From an uncultured Sphingomonadales bacterium (GTDB lineage: Bacteria > Pseudomonadota > Alphaproteobacteria > Sphingomonadales > Sphingomonadaceae): a stretch of 5,968 bases of DNA. A program made the position numbers and the translations under genes. A model generated the notes under the pieces. The model had not been told where the DNA came from and searched no databases. It saw nothing but the letters and a program-made list of their open reading frames with translations. This document shows, one piece after another, positions 5,731 to 5,968 of this stretch. Position 1 is the stretch's first letter. The number at the start of each line of letters is the position of its first letter. The stretch is from positions 1-5,968 of the forward strand of contig CALCBC010000136.1 in the NCBI GenBank assembly GCA_937898525.1. Reading direction: 5' to 3'.

Positions 5731-5808
5731 ATGTCCGCGCTCTTGTGGCTTTTCTGTGCGCTGAGCGTGGCGTCGATCGTCCTTTCAAACCTTCTCGGAC
5801 TCTTTTGA
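5731..5808 (+). CDS. Possible 25-aa single-span hydrophobic micropeptide
   Basis: An ATG 6 nt after the stop of the 62-codon ORF opens 25 codons ending at TGA 5806-5808. The peptide begins MSALLWLFCALSV and ends with LLGLF. Almost every residue is hydrophobic or small, and there are no charged residues, which fits one membrane span. A weak AGAAG lies just upstream of the ATG. Too short for normal gene callers; it may be the last cistron of the pccB unit or a chance ORF. No family is recognised. Confidence 0.35.
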   Translation: MSALLWLFCALSVASIVLSNLLGLF

Positions 5809-5818
5809 CTTTACATTC

Positions 5819-5866
5819 CTCGTCACCCTGGACTTGTTTCAGGGCCCATTCCTCCGCACGGGCGGA
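5819..5866. repeat. Dispersed-repeat-type intergenic sequence with two small stems
   Basis: The stretch cgtcaccctggacttgtttc and following bases contain ccctg (5826-5830) paired with caggg (5840-5844). A second stem ccgc/gcgg (5854-5857 with 5862-5865) follows. From memory, its reverse complement, beginning with the ctgaaacaagtccagggtgac pattern, is a very common intergenic repeat in Sphingomonadales. It lies between the end of the pccB unit and a convergent gene and might serve as a transcription stop, but it lacks a strong stem and T-tract. The rest of 5809-5914 shows nothing else I can name. Confidence 0.55.
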
Positions 5867-5914
5867 TTTCTCGATCGCGAGCAACCCTGGAGCAAGGCTC
5901 CGCCCGCCGCCCGC

Positions 5915-5968
5915 TCACCCCTTGCGCAGCTCCTGCGCCAGCAGCCTGAACTCCTCGCTCCGCGGCGA
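5915..5968 (-). CDS. C-terminal 17 codons of an unidentified minus-strand gene
   Basis: Reading the minus strand from the window edge, the frame is open to TGA at 5915-5917 and gives SPRSEEFRLLAQELRKG. This is an amphipathic, charged helix, typical of a protein C-terminus. The G/C-ending codons (ctg, gcg, gag, cgc, aag) fit local coding use. It is too short to identify the protein. If real, the gene converges on the pccB unit, so pccB's operon ends before it. Confidence 0.45.
   Translation of the reverse strand, partial: SPRSEEFRLLAQELRKG

Overview
The window is high-GC DNA whose proteins and intergenic repeats look most like an alphaproteobacterium of the Sphingomonadales (Sphingomonas/Erythrobacter type). 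This placement rests on my memory of sphingomonad PccB and glutathione reductase sequences, on the strong G/C bias at third codon positions, and on the kinds of short palindromic repeats between the genes. No database search was possible.

Layout from left to right. Positions 1-246 are the Arg/Gly/His-rich C-terminal tail of a plus-strand gene, probably a DEAD-box RNA helicase. A convergent intergenic region (247-417) full of short inverted repeats separates it from a two-gene minus-strand operon. That operon reads from 2189 down to 418: an isoprenylcysteine-methyltransferase-like membrane protein (GTG start), then a 12-TM MFS exporter, joined by an ATGA stop/start overlap. The divergent region 2190-2451 carries a striking 33-bp perfect inverted repeat built from two smaller palindromes (a REP/BIME-like element). 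To its right, on the plus strand, are a complete glutathione-disulfide reductase (gor, 2452-3795) and a complete propionyl-CoA carboxylase beta chain (pccB, 4013-5539, TTG start). A 181-bp MITE/RIME-like palindromic element (3797-3977) fills most of the gap between them. pccB is followed by two tiny ORFs: a 62-codon one overlapping the pccB stop as ATGA, and a 25-codon hydrophobic one 6 nt further on. The right edge (5809-5914) holds a dispersed-repeat-type sequence and then what looks like the last 17 codons of a minus-strand gene.

Functionally this is mostly ordinary chromosome: glutathione redox balance (gor), propionyl-CoA breakdown toward methylmalonyl-CoA (pccB), and a membrane methyltransferase/exporter pair of unknown substrate. 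The least explained material is the pccB leader and tail. In the leader, the Shine-Dalgarno and the TTG start can be paired in two competing ways, one of them with the centre of the upstream repeat element. In the tail are the two uncharacterised small ORFs. I see no defence system, CRISPR array, tRNA, rRNA or recognisable transposase in the window.
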